NCBI GenBank assembly: GCA_017439665.1
Contig: JAFSIS010000064.1
Span: forward strand, 1 to 48,336
Source: Lachnospiraceae bacterium
GTDB taxonomy: Bacteria > Bacillota > Clostridia > Lachnospirales > Lachnospiraceae
Direction: 5' to 3'
DNA length: 48,336 nt
A model generated the notes under the pieces. The model was given only the letters and a program-made list of their open reading frames with translations, was not told the origin of the DNA and ran no database searches. Shown piece after piece: positions 31,501 to 39,822 of this stretch. Position 1 is the first letter of the stretch, and the number at the start of each line of letters is the position of its first letter. The translations under genes were made by a program, and so were the position numbers.

Positions 31501-34394
31501 AACAGGCGGATCAACTCTGCATCGGTAAGGGCTTCGCTTCTGTTCTCTTCACTGATGGTCATGTATTTTTCGGTGACAAGCCCGTCATCTCCTGTTTTTT
31601 CTCCCACAGAAACGGTTTCCTGTTCCAGAAGAGAATCTGCATTCATAGCCAGATTAGTACGGACAAAGGCTTTTCCCGTCACGTTGTTTGCATAGATCAC
31701 ATAGAGCCGTTCCCCATGAGCAAAGATCCCCAGTCCCGTCAGATTTACCTTGGCTACTGTATCCCCTCTTAGGATCCACTGTCCCTCATGAAGATGGGAC
31801 ACCTGGGTAGAATGAGGCGAACTACCATCCGTATAAACAATATAGGGTTCAGTCCCTACAAAACACAGATCACTGAGATAGACCCCTGCATTGGTAAAGG
31901 GCCCCGGCCCCACCTGAGCCCAGCCACTACCCGGGTTTTTCCAGTCATATACATACAGATATGCTTTACCAGAAGAATTGGCCCCGTTATTGACCAGATA
32001 CAGCTTATTGTTATTGATCCTGATCAGTCCGCTGCCCACGGAATAGCTCTGGCTTCCTACATTGCTCCAGCTGTTGGAGGCTGTATTATACTCCTTAATA
32101 TAGGCCCGGTTATTATTGAAAAAATCACGATATAAAAGGGCCAGCCGCCCATCCTCTGCAGACAGGGAAATCCCTGCCACATAGCTTGCCGTTCCCGCTG
32201 AGCTTCCCAGCTTTGTTATGCCGCTTCCGGTGGTTTTTAAGACATAAACTGTGTTCATATCCGTATAGGCCAGATAGACTCCCTGACTGTCCGCCGTCAG
32301 ACCAAAGTCACCACTATAGTTTTGAACTGAGGTCCGGTGAACCGTTGTCCAACTGCTTCCTGTCCATCTGGAAAGCTGCACATAATAGCCGGAATCCACA
32401 TAAGCCGTATAAAGAGAACCGTTATATTCGGTTAACTGATAGTACATTCCTGTAGGTGCATTTCCCAATTCAGTAAAAATATCACCCGTTTGCTTATACA
32501 AAGCCGCCGAAGCAGATGAACCGGTTCCTCTCGTAAGAATATGGTAAAAGCTGCCGTCCGTATTCTGCCAGGAGGCAATATCCGTTGTATTCGTACTGCC
32601 GCTCTCCCCGGCCTGAGTAACCCAGTATTCTCCTTCCTGCCTGTCTGTAAAGGTAATATCAAAGGTAATCTGATCCCCTGCGGCACTTCCCACATTACTG
32701 ATAACGATCCCACTGTTGACGCCGTCTGAGTAGGTAATCGCTCCCTGCTCCAGAGTAGCATCGAAATCGCTGCTGCCATAGCTCGTCCTGCCTGCCTCAC
32801 TGGATAAATAGGACTGGTAGATATTTCCCAAGCCATCTTCATATCCTGCTTCATTATAGGTGTCTCCGGGACGGAACACATAGATCATATCCGGCGGGCC
32901 GGCGATATTTCCTCCCTGCACCGAGGTGTTCACCCGGTAAATAATGAGTCCCGAGCCGGGAAGGATCTGTTCGTACTCCTCCGTATAGGCTGCTCCTTTT
33001 TTTCGGTATTCCACCACAAAAAATTCCGAATCGGAATAGTCCGTTTTCAAAATAAGTGCCTGCTGATTTTTCGTTGCTGCTGTGGTAGCAGAAGCAGCAT
33101 AGAGGGAAAATCCGGTTCCGGATTTTTCTACTGTATCTATGGTAAACCAGTTGGTATAGGCCGACCGCAAATAGGCTAGAGGATACTGCACACGGTGGCT
33201 TTCTGAGGCCATAATGTCCCAGACAGATACAGGACTTCCATTTGTCATATTTCTGTGGTACAGATCCGGATAACCGATAGTATGCAGAAATTCATGGATG
33301 ATCAGGCCGGAATTGGATACACCAAAATAAACTCCCGACTCATTGATCAGATTATAATCCCTTACCAGCTTGCCGTTAATAGAAGCATTGCCCCCATAGG
33401 TGGTCTTATAGCCACTGAAGAGTTCATTACTGTTTCCCTCTTCACAGGCTACCAGAATGGTCAGATTATCCAAAACTCCGTCTGCACCTTCCAGATCCAG
33501 GTTCATATTGCTTTTTATCTGGCCTGAAGCATTCACCTTTTCCACCACGGCTGCTACCATAGCGTCTTGATGATTGGCATAATATTCAGCCGTATTCGGC
33601 AGGGTATAAGGGGTGATCTTCGTTCCATCATACTGAGGAAAAATATTTTCTACCCGCAGCTGACCGTAGGAAATGTTGTAAAGGTACTGCCGCATTCCCC
33701 TGGGATATGCTTCACTTCCGTCAAAATACTTAAAGGTATCCTCCACTCCCTGATCCGTCAGATAACAGGCTGTTCCTGCAAGACTGCCTGTATGTTCGTG
33801 AACAGTATCCGAAAAATCAATAAAAATGATCAGATTGGAAATGGTTCCCTGCCCCTGCCAGTAGGGACTATAGTTATAGGAAGAGGAGGCTGTCAGATAT
33901 TTGGCAGAAACTGAGCCCACCTCCAGGCTGTTGGCAGAAATGCTGTCCGCCTGTACCGTGTTGCCGGAAACCGTTTCATTTTCCATTTCGTTTTCGGAAT
34001 CGGTATCCACGTCCTGTGCCTGGTTCTCCTCTGAAGTTGCCGTACTGTCCTCTTCTTCCTGAACAGCTCCTGTCTCCTGGTCATCCTCAGCTTCGTCCAC
34101 ATCAGCACTCGTTTCGTCTGCCTTTTCACTATCATCAGCATTGACATCGCTTTCGGTATTTTCCCTATGGGCAGCATCTTCATCGTCAGCCTCAATATTC
34201 CCGGAATCAGCTTCTCCTTCTTCAAGGATTTCTGTCTCATCTGAAGAAATCACTTCCTGTTCCACAGACACAGGATCAGAACCGCTGACGGTTCCTGTCG
34301 CTTGCTCCTCAGCCGCCAATGCAGTATTTCCATATCCACTTAATAATGCCAGAACCAGTGTCCAGGCAATAAATCTTATTTTTATCTTTTTCAT
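28590..34394 (-). CDS. giant secreted M6-family metalloprotease with choline-binding-like repeats
   Basis: 1934 residues from the ATG at 34394. A longer frame to 34475 is rejected because it would start upstream of the promoter at 34443-34471. Domains in order: signal peptide (MKKIKIRFIAW, cleavage after NTALA), an acidic linker of about 110 residues, an M6 metalloprotease with zinc motif HEFLHTIGYPD (about 367-377), a propeller-like region of repeated Trp/Tyr strands (about 600-930), beta-rich segments, and about 20 GW..YYF-type cell-wall-binding repeats covering the last ~550 residues. M6 (immune inhibitor A) enzymes degrade host or extracellular proteins; the repeats would hold it on teichoic acid or peptidoglycan. 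Monocistronic. Confidence 0.92.
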   Translation of the reverse strand: MKKIKIRFIAWTLVLALLSGYGNTALAAEEQATGTVSGSDPVSVEQEVISSDETEILEEGEADSGNIEADDEDAAHRENTESDVNADDSEKADETSADVDEAEDDQETGAVQEEEDSTATSEENQAQDVDTDSENEMENETVSGNTVQADSISANSLEVGSVSAKYLTASSSYNYSPYWQGQGTISNLIIFIDFSDTVHEHTGSLAGTACYLTDQGVEDTFKYFDGSEAYPRGMRQYLYNISYGQLRVENIFPQYDGTKITPYTLPNTAEYYANHQDAMVAAVVEKVNASGQIKSNMNLDLEGADGVLDNLTILVACEEGNSNELFSGYKTTYGGNASINGKLVRDYNLINESGVYFGVSNSGLIIHEFLHTIGYPDLYHRNMTNGSPVSVWDIMASESHRVQYPLAYLRSAYTNWFTIDTVEKSGTGFSLYAASATTAATKNQQALILKTDYSDSEFFVVEYRKKGAAYTEEYEQILPGSGLIIYRVNTSVQGGNIAGPPDMIYVFRPGDTYNEAGYEDGLGNIYQSYLSSEAGRTSYGSSDFDATLEQGAITYSDGVNSGIVISNVGSAAGDQITFDITFTDRQEGEYWVTQAGESGSTNTTDIASWQNTDGSFYHILTRGTGSSASAALYKQTGDIFTELGNAPTGMYYQLTEYNGSLYTAYVDSGYYVQLSRWTGSSWTTVHRTSVQNYSGDFGLTADSQGVYLAYTDMNTVYVLKTTGSGITKLGSSAGTASYVAGISLSAEDGRLALLYRDFFNNNRAYIKEYNTASNSWSNVGSQSYSVGSGLIRINNNKLYLVNNGANSSGKAYLYVYDWKNPGSGWAQVGPGPFTNAGVYLSDLCFVGTEPYIVYTDGSSPHSTQVSHLHEGQWILRGDTVAKVNLTGLGIFAHGERLYVIYANNVTGKAFVRTNLAMNADSLLEQETVSVGEKTGDDGLVTEKYMTISEENRSEALTDAELIRLLERQKNKGEFQTITLIRTGNDDRDLVTEVSAGVWNAALALLGEEGELKIVLIDQTSGQEEVITWTFSGLTWTESALQLGILLENTAGKLNLTLEGDVFPAEQVSITVSSDLLAENYEALLQNSGKESLPLYYYEDTREGERLLKAQGDYQSFPGSGEYGENCRISIADIGELAAGTPYIIETSRYDWRLEYGVGVTAEEKTAGTISYYPSVDALYEALEALALENGAEILIDYKGETGPETIGSELLQYCADNGCYLEFAHPGEGDGLQYRWKFSGLTGTENYTDYPLELNILTEGAQLSAEFTEKTYIQILIGGNLPDCAEAQLTVYGVEETKDLINEPVVYQWNQKDGLPVLEEEARLDEEEGNWFTLTLTEGIGSYLLTAQTAYGWIPVRIATENGEETRMTYIEHRTGKKVTGWNTITGRKCYFDEEGYLAEGPVPVGKYIYLFGTYKEGNPGILTGSQILGDKVYYADSRGILQLGWQKVEGIWHYFDPETGEEMNSRIEDDSWAVVTTDEGEECFYLANGRTVAKGWKTINSRRYYFDEEGVLQTGFFTIGKNTFYGMENAAAGEGRGAILTGEQQIGTDTYYFGKNGVLVTGFMKLDGVWHFFSTAEKSPQKGRERTISGPEIRGKWYWYEVDGQRYCLLRNKTILTGWRTVDGKRYYFDPDTYTMQTGFLTVGTNTYYLEEREGQEKPTGALITGWITPEETNNTCYWSNSSGILQKGLQKIEGKWIYFDVVSGQLVKEISEAEIIDGFVTITDGQDEEKVFYLINNRTVAKGWRTINGVRYYFDTTTGERMTGLFQAGKHQYHYDENGTAKIGWWEDENGNCYYFKTGMAVTGWQTIEGDRYYFGSDGRMQTQMVTVGRGNYFLGTDGRMRTGFVRYCGSTYYFAANGKMVTGWQTLEGQRYYFAENGCMYTGWLKRGNYTYYLDEQLSVYGRMVKGKREIESFTYYFNEQGILQSYVPLN

Positions 34395-34442
34395 AGGTCT
34401 CTCTTCTATTTTTATGTATACGGGCAGTTTTATCTCATTTTC

Positions 34443-34471
34443 ATCATACCTGTAACCCCTTGATTTTGCAA
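34443..34471 (-). promoter_or_regulatory. promoter of the M6 protease gene
   Basis: Minus strand: TTGCAA (34466-34471), 17-base spacer, TATGAT (34443-34448). This places the leader at about 40 bases and fixes the start codon choice. Confidence 0.65.
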
Positions 34472-34474
34472 GCA

Positions 34475-34507
34475 TTTACGGAATTCTTCATGGTAAATAT
34501 CCGTAAA
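34475..34507. promoter_or_regulatory. inverted repeat upstream of the M6 protease promoter
   Basis: TTTACGGA and TCCGTAAA are exact inverted arms separated by 17 bases, beginning 3 bases behind the -35. Spacing of about two helical turns fits an operator or activator site; the regulator is unknown. Confidence 0.45.
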
Positions 34508-34517
34508 ACTATACAAA

Positions 34518-34547
34518 AAAAGCACCCCAACCCTTTGGAGTGCTTTT
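34518..34547 (-). terminator. terminator of tRNA-Arg
   Basis: AAAAGCACCCC pairs with GGAGTGCTTTT (one mismatch), 8-base loop; the minus-strand RNA ends in T/A-rich sequence. It lies 32 bases past the tRNA. Confidence 0.75.
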
Positions 34548-34579
34548 CGCTTTTCCTTGACTCATCAAGGCTTATGAAG

Positions 34580-34653
34580 TGTACGCTAGAGGATTCGAAC
34601 CCCCGACCTTTTGGTCCGTAGCCAAACGCTCTATCCAGCTGAGCTAAGCGTAC
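34580..34653 (-). tRNA. tRNA-Arg (anticodon ACG)
   Basis: Acceptor stem GTACGCT/AGCGTAC, anticodon loop CTACGGA, T-arm GGGGGTTCGAATCCTCT. 74 bases, no CCA. Own promoter and terminator. Confidence 0.97.
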
Positions 34654-34686
34654 ATTTTATTTCGTTGCTGTAATGGCAACATGAAT

Positions 34687-34715
34687 ATATTACTTTGTTT
34701 ATTTTCATTTGTCAA
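34687..34715 (-). promoter_or_regulatory. promoter of tRNA-Arg
   Basis: Minus strand: TTGACA (34710-34715), 17-base spacer, TAATAT (34687-34692), about 33 bases before the tRNA. Confidence 0.8.
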
Positions 34716-34738
34716 TACCTCTTTATTAAAAATTCCAA

Positions 34739-34877
34739 TAACTATTCAGGACAGGCTCGAAAATCCTACGGATTTCCCCGCTCCCCCGATCCATCCAATA
34801 GAAATATTTAAAAACAGTCCTTTGAAAGTAAACTTTCACGGACTATTTTTTAATATTTCTGCTGTCCTGAATAGTTA
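34739..34877. mobile_element. MITE-like palindromic element of 139 bp
   Basis: Exact 16-bp terminal inverted repeats, TAACTATTCAGGACAG and its complement. Inside, 34800-34860 folds into a second long hairpin (AGAAATATT with AATATTTCT, then CAGTCC/GGACT, then GAAAGT/ACTTTC). It has no coding capacity and lies in the divergent gap between tRNA-Arg and the LtaS-like gene. No clear target-site duplication was seen. A non-autonomous transposon or a large intergenic REP-type element are both possible. Confidence 0.65.
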
Positions 34878-34901
34878 AAAAATTCTTAAGAATCCAAACT
34901 A

Positions 34902-34929
34902 TTGCATTACTTTAGAAAAACATTATAAT
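34902..34929 (+). promoter_or_regulatory. promoter of the LtaS-like/YfhO operon
   Basis: TTGCAT (34902-34907), 16-base spacer, TATAAT (34924-34929). A 12-bp palindrome ATTCTTAAGAAT (34882-34893) sits just upstream and could be an operator. Confidence 0.65.
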
Positions 34930-34991
34930 AAGTAGCAGTTTGATACAAAAAATGAGGAGAAGGCTGACAGGCAGCAAAATCAAAGAATGTA

Positions 34992-36815
34992 ATGAATATT
35001 TCAAATAAATTTAAAGAGAAGGGCAGGGGACTGCTGTCCTTTTTTCTTTTGTTGATCATTCCCATCGTTATTTTTTATCTGATGGAGTTTTTTACCCACA
35101 ATCCCTTTAAAACCATGGCCCCGGCTATCCAATTTCTGAATATCCTGTTTTTTGAACTGGTGATGGTTCTGGGACTTTTTATTTTTAAGCGGGCCAGAAT
35201 CGCTCTCTGGGTGGAGGCTGTTGTCTTTGCCCTGGTAGGCCTTGCCAACTACTTTGTGCTGAACTTCCGCTCAGCTCCTATTATGCCCTGGGACATCCTC
35301 TCCATTAAAACTGCTGCCAGTGTGGCAGACAATTACAGTTACCGTCTTGATCAGCAGGCAATCACCGTTTTACTCCTGTTTATTCCGGTTTTAGCTGCTT
35401 CTTATTTTTGTGACATTTCTGTCACCTCTATAAAAACACGATTGTCAGGTGCCTTAATTTCCCTGATTCTATTGACCAGCTTTGTCAATTATACCCAGAC
35501 TACGGACTGTCTCTACCGCTTCCGACTCTACGACAAGCTGTTCACCCCTACCACAATGACCTATAAGGACGGAACCGTAGTTGCCTTCTGTATGCAGCTG
35601 CAATACATTTTTGTGGAAAAGCCGGAGGGTTATTCTGCAGAAAAAGCCATAAACCTCCTAAAAGAAACTTCACAAAAAGTCGATAAGGCTTCCAAAGACA
35701 ACAACATCGGTGAGGCCCATACCGGCACCACCGATACTCCCAACATTATTGTTATTATGAATGAGGCTTTTTCCGATCTGGATATTCTGGGAGAATTTAC
35801 CACAAACGAGGACTATATCCCTTTTGTCCACTCCCTGCTGGAAGGTGCAGAAAATACCCAGTCCGGTTATCTGGGTGTTTCCGTTCTGGGAGGAAACACC
35901 GCAAATACAGAATTTGAGTTTCTCACCGGTCAGACCATGGCCTTTCTTCCCCAGGGAAGCATCCCCTACCAGCAGTATATTAAGAATGAAACCTTTTCCC
36001 TGGCTTCCTGGCTGAAGGAACTGGGTTACAGCACTGCTGCCATCCACCCTTACGGGGCCACCGGCTGGCAGAGGCACCAGGTCTATCCCTGGCTGGGCTT
36101 TACTGACTTTCTGGCTCTGGATGATTTTTCCGGTGCAAAAAAAATCCGTAAATACGTCAGCGATGAAGCCGATTATGAAAAGATCATCCAGCTTTATGAA
36201 AATAAGGAAGATGGCCAGCCGCTGTTTATTTTTAACGTAACCATGCAAAACCACTCCTCCTATACCGATGCCTTCGATAATTTCACCCCGGATATCACCA
36301 TCAAAGGGAGTAAAAGCTTTGCCTTAAGCCAATATCTTTCCCTCTTAAAAGTATCCGATCAGGAAATTGAGGAATTAGTTCACTATTTCTCCCAGCAGGA
36401 AGAAGAAACCATCCTCCTCTTTTTTGGTGACCACCAGCCCACAGATTCTGTAGTTCGGGACATCTGGAGGCTGAATGGAAAAAATGACCAGGCACTGAGC
36501 CGTGAGGAGCTGAATCTCCGCTACCGGGTTCCTTTTTTCCTCTGGGCAAATTATGATATTGAAGAAAAAACAGATATTTCCACAAGTCCTAACTACCTGG
36601 GCCTCCTTCTTCTGGAGGCTGCCGACCTTCCTTTAAGCTCTTTTCATCAATTTTTGGATGAGCTGCAACAAAGCTACCCTCTGATTTCCTCTATTGAGGT
36701 ACAGGATAATGAGGGTAATTCCCGGGACGTTAAGGAGGTACAGGATAAGCTGACCGACTATGCCATCCTGCAATACTACTATTTGATGGAGAAAGGAGAA
36801 GCCCTTGAAGAATAA
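34992..36815 (+). CDS. LTA synthase-like phosphoglycerol transferase (alkaline phosphatase/sulfatase fold)
   Basis: 607 residues. Five predicted N-terminal membrane helices (about 14-165) lead to an extracellular sulfatase-like domain (about 248-560). The metal-binding glutamate is in IVIMNEAFSD (Glu258), the nucleophile threonine is Thr303 in GGNTANTEFEFLTG (compare Thr300 of S. aureus LtaS), and FFGDHQP (about 477-483) supplies Asp-His. The family polymerises glycerol phosphate from phosphatidylglycerol onto a lipid anchor or decorates glycans with it. It overlaps the following YfhO-type gene by 11 bases, so the two probably work on the same envelope polymer. Confidence 0.9.
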   Translation: MNISNKFKEKGRGLLSFFLLLIIPIVIFYLMEFFTHNPFKTMAPAIQFLNILFFELVMVLGLFIFKRARIALWVEAVVFALVGLANYFVLNFRSAPIMPWDILSIKTAASVADNYSYRLDQQAITVLLLFIPVLAASYFCDISVTSIKTRLSGALISLILLTSFVNYTQTTDCLYRFRLYDKLFTPTTMTYKDGTVVAFCMQLQYIFVEKPEGYSAEKAINLLKETSQKVDKASKDNNIGEAHTGTTDTPNIIVIMNEAFSDLDILGEFTTNEDYIPFVHSLLEGAENTQSGYLGVSVLGGNTANTEFEFLTGQTMAFLPQGSIPYQQYIKNETFSLASWLKELGYSTAAIHPYGATGWQRHQVYPWLGFTDFLALDDFSGAKKIRKYVSDEADYEKIIQLYENKEDGQPLFIFNVTMQNHSSYTDAFDNFTPDITIKGSKSFALSQYLSLLKVSDQEIEELVHYFSQQEEETILLFFGDHQPTDSVVRDIWRLNGKNDQALSREELNLRYRVPFFLWANYDIEEKTDISTSPNYLGLLLLEAADLPLSSFHQFLDELQQSYPLISSIEVQDNEGNSRDVKEVQDKLTDYAILQYYYLMEKGEALEE

Positions 36816-39474
36816 GTTTGCTTCCTTTGTACAAAAACAGGCTGTCTACCTGACTGCCTTTCTGGTACCGGTACTGCTGATGCTGGTCATTTTCATCGTA
36901 CAGTCGATTTATCCCTTTGGAGACCGTTCCTTCCTCCATGTAGATATGTACCACCAGTATTTTCCTTTTTTAACTGAATTTTATGACAAGCTGAAAAGCG
37001 GGGATTCCCTGCTTTTTTCCTGGACCACCGGATTGGGCTCCAATTTTCTTGCCCTCTTCGTCTACTATCTTTCCAGCCCCTTCAACTGGCTGGCTGTTTT
37101 GTTTCCGGAAAACCTGCTGATTGAATTCCAGTCCTATCTGGTCATCTTCAAAATCGGGCTGGCAGGCTTCACCTCCTGCTTTTATTTCCGCCACCATGTT
37201 CAGAAAAAAAATCCGGCATTGGTGTTTTTTTCCACCTTTTATGCCCTTTCCGGATTTATGGCTGCTTATAACTGGAACGTCATGTGGCTGGATGTGGTCA
37301 TACTTGCTCCCCTGGTCATTCTGGGCCTGGAGCGGCTGGTAAATGAGGGAAAATACAAGCTTTACTGCATCACCCTTACCGCGGCCATTCTTTCCAATTA
37401 CTATTTATGCATCATGCTCTGCATCTATCTGGTGCTTTATTTTATGCTGGTACTCTTACCTGCCGCCACGAAAAAAGTCCGGGCTTTCAGGCAGTTTGCC
37501 TGTTACTCCCTTCTTGCCGGAGGAATGAGTGCAGTTTTGCTGCTTCCGGAGCTGGCTGCTTTAAGTCTGACGGAGTTTAGTGGTTCCTCTTTTCCTTCGG
37601 ATGCAAAGTCCTACTTTGCTATTTTTGATGTACTTGCCCGCCATTGTATCGATGTAGCCGTAGAGATCGGCCTGGATCACTGGCCCAATCTCTACTGCGG
37701 AGTCGCCATCCTGATCCTGGTTCCCCTGTACGTTATCTGCAAAACCATACCCACAAGGCAGAAGCTGGGAAAACTTACCCTGCTTTGTTTTCTCCTGATC
37801 AGCTTTTCCAGTAATACCTTAAGCTTTTTGTGGCATGGTTTTAACTATCCCAACTCCCTGCCCAGCCGCCAGTCTTATCTCTACATTTTACTGGCTCTGA
37901 CCATAGCCCTGGAAACCTTCCTGGAAATCAGAGAAATCTCCAAAAAAGATATTTCCCAGGTTTTTCTGGGAGTGGTAATCTTTCTGGTACTCTGCCAGAA
38001 GCTGGTTACTGACGACGCCTTCACCAACAGAAGCTTCCTTCTGACCCTTGGCTTCCTTTTAGGCTATGCCATTTTACTCCAGGTCTATCGGAACTCTACC
38101 CGGGTCACAGGCTCCTTATTGTTTGCTGCCCTTACTCTGGTCATGATCGAAGCCGGCTGCAACACCTACCTTACCAGCTGCCCTACAGTATCCCGCAGCA
38201 ATTATCTTGCAGATTATGGTTCCTATGAAACATTGGTGGAACGGACACTTACGGATGAAAATCAATTTCATCGTTTTGAACGGGACAAACGCGTCACCAA
38301 CAATGATGGCATGCTCTTTCGCTATCCTTCTGCCTCCTATTTTTCTTCCACCGGAAACGGCTTGGTAAATGCCTTTTATGAAGAATATGGTCTGAAAAGC
38401 AGCAAGGTATTTTACAGCTTCGATGGTGCCACCCTGTTTACCCGTGCCCTGTTAAATGTTCCTTATACCATTTCCAAAAATGGGGAAAAGGAAAGCCCTT
38501 TAAACAAGCTGATGGATCAGGAAGGTAATCTTTATCTGTACGAGGCTGTCGCCAACCTGCCCTTCGGCTATTTTGTCCCGGCACTGGATCTGGATATTAC
38601 CAGAGATGAGGTAATAGAGGATCTGGAGCAGTCTTTTCAGGAGGAGGCTTCCACAGAACAGGAATCAGAGCCTTCCTTATACGATCTGACAGAACTTTTT
38701 GTAGACAGCGAGTACGCCAAGGATGTGGTTTTAGATGATGATCTTGCCAACGACCGGAATCTTCTTCTACCCATTGACCGGCAGAATCAGCTGGCCGAAA
38801 AACTGGGGGCTGCAGAAGATATTTTTATCACAGTAGAAAGTGAAAGCATTGGCTCTCTTGCCACCATTACTATTCCGGAGGATGGCTACTATTATGGCTA
38901 TTCCAGAAACGGCCAGGTGGTAACGGCTAAAATGACTGCCACCTCATCCTCAGGCGAGATCGTAGATGAGGCCGAATTTAAAAAAATGAAAAACAGGCAT
39001 ATTCTGGATCTGGGTTATCGCAAAGCAGGTGATCAGGTAAGAATCACCGCCTCAGACAATCTGGATATCCGTTTGGAGGCTTATCGGCTGGTGGAAGAAC
39101 CCTTCCTTACCCTGATCAACAGCCTGAATCATTCTTCCCTTAACCTGACTGAATTTACCTCCACCAGTGTATCCGGAACCGTAGAAGCCGAAGAAACCGG
39201 CTATCTCATCCTCTCTATGCCCTACGAACCCGGCTGGAGGGTAACTGTGGATGGTAAAGAAGCAGAACCCCAGCTCTTTGAAGGCATGTTCCTTTCCATC
39301 CCTCTGACAGCAGGGAGCCATGAGATCAGCCTGACCTTCACTCCCAAAGGATTCTATGCCGGAATCACAGTATCCCTCATCAGCCTGGCCCTCTTCCTTC
39401 TGTGCATCAATGGAAAGAAGATCCTCACCTGGGGAAAGAAAAAATCTGCCTGGCAAAAAAACTCCACTCGATAG
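36805..39474 (+). CDS. YfhO-family multi-membrane-span protein
   Basis: 889 residues, usual family size. About 12-13 membrane helices fill residues 12-460, with a large extracellular region (about 470-845) and a last helix near 855-875. The start is a TTG at 36805 with a GGAG ribosome site 7 bases upstream, inside the end of the LtaS-like gene. YfhO proteins of Bacillus and Listeria are GT-C-like enzymes needed to glycosylate lipoteichoic acid outside the cell, which fits the coupling. The C-terminal sequence YEPGWRVTVDGKEAE is typical of the family. Confidence 0.88.
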   Translation: MKNKFASFVQKQAVYLTAFLVPVLLMLVIFIVQSIYPFGDRSFLHVDMYHQYFPFLTEFYDKLKSGDSLLFSWTTGLGSNFLALFVYYLSSPFNWLAVLFPENLLIEFQSYLVIFKIGLAGFTSCFYFRHHVQKKNPALVFFSTFYALSGFMAAYNWNVMWLDVVILAPLVILGLERLVNEGKYKLYCITLTAAILSNYYLCIMLCIYLVLYFMLVLLPAATKKVRAFRQFACYSLLAGGMSAVLLLPELAALSLTEFSGSSFPSDAKSYFAIFDVLARHCIDVAVEIGLDHWPNLYCGVAILILVPLYVICKTIPTRQKLGKLTLLCFLLISFSSNTLSFLWHGFNYPNSLPSRQSYLYILLALTIALETFLEIREISKKDISQVFLGVVIFLVLCQKLVTDDAFTNRSFLLTLGFLLGYAILLQVYRNSTRVTGSLLFAALTLVMIEAGCNTYLTSCPTVSRSNYLADYGSYETLVERTLTDENQFHRFERDKRVTNNDGMLFRYPSASYFSSTGNGLVNAFYEEYGLKSSKVFYSFDGATLFTRALLNVPYTISKNGEKESPLNKLMDQEGNLYLYEAVANLPFGYFVPALDLDITRDEVIEDLEQSFQEEASTEQESEPSLYDLTELFVDSEYAKDVVLDDDLANDRNLLLPIDRQNQLAEKLGAAEDIFITVESESIGSLATITIPEDGYYYGYSRNGQVVTAKMTATSSSGEIVDEAEFKKMKNRHILDLGYRKAGDQVRITASDNLDIRLEAYRLVEEPFLTLINSLNHSSLNLTEFTSTSVSGTVEAEETGYLILSMPYEPGWRVTVDGKEAEPQLFEGMFLSIPLTAGSHEISLTFTPKGFYAGITVSLISLALFLLCINGKKILTWGKKKSAWQKNSTR

Positions 39475-39524
39475 TGTAATGGCTTCGTGTAAAGTGCAGG
39501 GAAACCGCCTCCTCCAGCACCTGT

Positions 39525-39570
39525 CGGGAAGTGGTAGGCGGTTATTGATGTACTCACCTACCACTTCCCG
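39525..39570. repeat. 14-bp perfect inverted repeat between convergent genes
   Basis: CGGGAAGTGGTAGG and its complement CCTACCACTTCCCG, 18-base loop. It lies between the YfhO gene and a gene remnant. No T-run follows on either side, so factor-independent termination is uncertain. Confidence 0.6.
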
Positions 39571-39763
39571 AAGAAGATTTCTTGCCAGCCTTCGCTGTCC
39601 CGTATAGATCAGGGAATACAGGGAGGCCAGCATATTCCGATCCATAAGAATGGCTCCTGTATCCAGATCCACCTGATCATGTCTGCCACTGCTCCCATGC
39701 ATCCTCACAGGACTGCTGCAAAAAAAGATGCTGTAGCTGATTATTGGTATAGCTCCGGCTCAT
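39571..39763 (-). pseudogene. remnant of a fucokinase/fucose-1-phosphate guanylyltransferase-like gene
   Basis: An ATG at 39763 with an AAAGGA ribosome site starts a 28-codon frame containing NQLQHLFLQQSCEDAWEQW and stopping at 39677. In another frame, 39687-39571 continues with HDQVDLDTGAILMDRNMLAS and LYSLIY. Both pieces recall, from memory, separate parts of FKP-type fucose pyrophosphorylase proteins; the stretch between them appears deleted with a frameshift. The remnant ends at the inverted repeat. It lies downstream of the priming transferase gene in the glycan locus. Identification is tentative. Confidence 0.45.
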
Positions 39764-39822
39764 GGTTCATCCTTTCCCCCGCTTATGCCCTGCTTTCGCC
39801 CCCGGTACATTTGGCACTCCTT

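Noticed and set aside
28590..34475. Upstream start at 34475 for the M6 protease
   Set aside because: It precedes the -10 and -35 elements and would bury the signal peptide.
39052..39708. 218-codon minus-strand frame
   Set aside because: Most of it is antisense to the YfhO gene; only its first part belongs to the gene remnant.
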